The notes under the pieces: generated by a model
Database searches by the model: none
Told to the model about the DNA's origin: nothing
Seen by the model: only the letters and a program-made list of their open reading frames with translations
Translations under genes and position numbers: made by a program
Source of the DNA: Sphagnum magellanicum
Lineage: Eukaryota; Streptophyta; Sphagnopsida; Sphagnales; Sphagnaceae
Length of the DNA stretch: 64,000 nucleotides
Direction of reading: 5' to 3'
Assembly: GCA_021904315.1 (NCBI GenBank)
Contig: CM038925.1
Location: forward strand, 12,464,501 to 12,528,500
In this document: positions 61,390 through 64,000 of the stretch, in pieces
Layout of the letters: every line of letters starts with the position of its first letter
Position numbering within the stretch: position 1 is the stretch's first letter

Positions 61390-63480
61390 TAGGTTCCAAC
61401 AAGTGATCACCAACATAAGAAGATTATGATAATGTTGTTGTGCACCACACCAACACCACACTATTGACCTTCACAAAAAAAAAACCAAACCAAGGGAAGA
61501 AGAGGACTACAAAATATCAATTGATGATGCAAAAAATGCATATCAAAGGGAAATCACAAGGACAAATCAAGAGTCAAGACCAAGACACATGGGTGGAAAA
61601 ACATTTACCTTGTTGCAACATTACAAAAAAGTTGAACGAAAACCTAGGTTGTAGCAACTAATCACCATGCAAGAAGATTACAATAATGATCTTGCACACC
61701 ACATTTGCACCACACCATCAACCTAGATGGAAGCATGGTAAAGTAGACAAAAAATTTACCTTGCATAAATGGAAAGTGGCCATCAATCAGGTCTTGTTAT
61801 ATTAAAATTTAAATATTATTATCTTAATGTTTAATTATATGAAATTATTTGATTTTGCTACAACTATATTTAAAAACTGCATGTTTAAAATAAGTTCGTA
61901 TATATTCATCAAAATTCAAGCAAATGTCACAACTTGCAAAATAAATTAAAATTCATGCACAAGTAGATTAAACATTGGATCTATTTTATTTTTAAGGTGA
62001 TGGCATGTTAAATATACTAGTGGATTAAAATTTTCTCATAGTAGAATGAAAATATATTTAACATTTAATGTATAAGTATGAATGAACACGACATTAACCT
62101 ATTATTTTCATTCCTACTTGTTACCTACTTTTATTATACTATTTTTTTTCAAATTTTGTATTTAACTCATCGAAACTCAATGGAAGCATGGAGGCTTCCA
62201 TAATGAGACCTTAAAAAAAAATTGAACCTACTTTCTTATGTTTATGTTGAAAAACTACCATATTTAAAATTTTGATTTGGGCAAATGTACTTTTTGGTCC
62301 ATTTTATTATGCTTGGACCCATCTACACAATTAAACAAAACTAGAGGAAAAAGAGACCACTAATAATGCACATAGGGAAACCACAATGAGGTATTTGAGA
62401 CCAAGACACATGATATGCACAATAAAAGAACACAATGGCCATAAGAGCTTCAAGAGTTGTAAAAATTGTGCTATAAAAAAACATGATGAAAAGACAAATC
62501 GTAACCTAGATTCCATCTACTAATCACCGTAAGACGACAACAATGTTGTTGTGTGCACACCATGCACACACCACAAACTTGCACAACAAAACAAAACTAG
62601 GGGGAAGAAAATAGAAGAAACCACTTCATAATGCACAAAGAGGAAAACCATAAAAACCAAGACAAAAACGATGCATAACATAAGAACATGATGGCTCGAA
62701 ACACTCGTACTTGTGTTGTAGAAAAGCATGAGGAAAAGAAAAAATGAGGAGCTTCCAACTAATGATCACTAGAATGATAAGTTGTTGTTGCGCACCACAC
62801 GTGCACCACAAACTTGCACAACAAAACAAAACTAAGGGGAAGAAAAGAGAATATACCACTTGATGATGCACAACACAAGGAAATCGCAATGAAATATCCA
62901 TACCAAAATGAAAGGGATGCACAACAAAGGACACGATGGCCAAAGGCGCTCTTACTTGCATTGTAAAAAAGCACGATGAAAAGAGACTATGAAGACCTTA
63001 AACCTTCCAACTAGTGATCACCAACACAAGAAGGATCTTCCAACAACAGTCAATCACCAACATGAAAAGAGAAGATGACAACAATGTTGTTGCACATCAT
63101 GCATGCATTACACCATCGGACACCTTCGCAACCAAGCAAGACTAGGGGAAGAAGAAACAAAGGGGCCTCTTGATGATGCACATAGCAAATGGAAACTAGG
63201 AGGTAGATGAAGACCAAGATAAAAGAGATGCACAATGGAGGAACATGATGGTCAAAAGAATTTTTTCTTGCACTATAGAGGAACACGACAAAAAAAACAA
63301 AAGACTTGAACCCAAGGTTTAACATCTGATCATCGACACAAGAAGATGATGATGCAGCTCACCATGTGTGCACCACACAATGTGCATGTGCATCAAACAA
63401 AACTAGGATAAGAAGATAAGAGGATTAAAGGGGGTGATGTACAACAAAAGAACCATGAAAAAAACAGACATCAAAAGAGT
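61390..63480. repeat. Tandem array, unit about 240-275 bp, six or more diverged copies
   Basis: The phrase '(c)aacta.tgatcaccaacac.agaagat.atgat' followed by 'gttgttg.gcaccaca' starts units at about 61398, 61656, 62518, 62758, 63010-63052 and 63325 (steps near 258, 240, 252-294 and 273). Each unit then reads 'caaaactaggggaagaa', 'cttgatgatgcaca', 'gaccaag' and 'aaaagcacgatgaaaagag'. Non-repeat DNA of about 0.6 kb (61740-62330) interrupts it. On the minus strand each of three units has an ATG-started frame of 69-91 codons with a shared hydrophobic, Cys-containing pattern ('LPLVLFCCASLW'-like). Confidence 0.75.
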
Positions 63481-64000
63481 TGACAAGCATGTTGAGTGTT
63501 GAACATACTTGAGTCAATCGAGCCTAAAAGTGATCAGTGTTGCTTGTCATTTGAAGTTTGAAATGGCCCCTAAACCCTAACAAATGCTTTGTTTCTCCAG
63601 TACCATAAACCTTAACCTTATCCAAATAGGTTATATAACACTTCTTTTACTGGATATGCATGATGCAACCATCCATATCTAGGAAATGAAACACCACTAA
63701 GGTCAAGATATGAATATTGATATCATATTACAACATTCGGATATCCATAGAAATTGGTTAATACTTGTGGTGTTAACTACCAAATGCATATACTGGCAGA
63801 TAGTAAAACTAGACTGGATATATAGGTTATGGATATATGCATATATGGGTAGTATCCGGATTCATATTTGGATATAAAAATATAACCAGAAAGCATTGGT
63901 ATGTATCCATTACATGTTTCACTTTATTTGTGAATCCCCATTGATTAATAGACTGTTTATGACATGAAATGTATTTTGAAATTACATATTTTGTTCTATT
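63481..64000. other. AT-rich flank, no gene seen
   Basis: Contains short 'ggatat' phrases (about 63640-63880) but nothing I can assign. Confidence 0.5.

Overview
This is AT-rich nuclear DNA of a land plant with a large, repeat-laden genome. The evidence is GT-AG introns, a CYP71-clan cytochrome P450, a plant-type HMA-domain gene, Ty1/copia and Ty3/gypsy remnants, CACTA and hAT transposase remnants, tRNA-derived SINEs, and long gene-poor stretches. A gymnosperm or another non-grass plant with a large genome fits, but nothing here fixes the species.

Two host genes are visible, both on the + strand. (1) 19822-22070 is an intact five-exon gene for a 438-residue HMA (heavy-metal-associated) protein. 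A long arginine/methionine-rich repeat domain follows the metal site, and a short local GC-rich promoter lies upstream. (2) 43199-45376 is a three-exon cytochrome P450 of about 526 codons. Its splice sites and haem-binding motif are good, but one in-frame TGA lies in exon 1 (43613-43615), so it is scored as a probable recent pseudogene.

The rest is mostly decayed mobile DNA. 4.7-9.6 kb holds the 5' half of a minus-strand Ty3/gypsy element (5' LTR, gag, RT). 28.4-31.7 kb holds a decayed minus-strand Ty1/copia element with both LTRs and a primer-binding site. 52.0-53.3 kb is a CACTA TNP2-type transposase pseudogene. It is cut exactly where the 3' LTR (53289-54018) of a relative of the 4.7-9.6 kb gypsy element begins, and that LTR is followed at 54.0-55.6 kb by a minus-strand coiled-coil reading frame in the env-like position. 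58.85-60.65 kb is a decayed minus-strand hAT transposase. 61.4-63.5 kb is a tandem array of units of about 250 bp.

An unclassified dispersed repeat, treated here as parts A and B, recurs at 0.2-1.1, 35-40, 41-43 and 48.5-50.5 kb. Its copy at 42.2-43.0 kb stops about 25 bp before the TATA box of the P450 gene, so the distal promoter of that gene is repeat-derived. Comparing the copies reveals two small CACTA-type MITE insertions (536-667 and 37737-37824) with empty sites in sister copies, and two SINEs (about 38.04-38.18 and 38.63-38.76 kb). The remaining stretches (1.5-4.1, 9.6-14.3, 15.5-18.2, 25.3-28.4, 31.7-33.4, 45.4-48.5, 55.6-58.4 kb) show no gene I can support.
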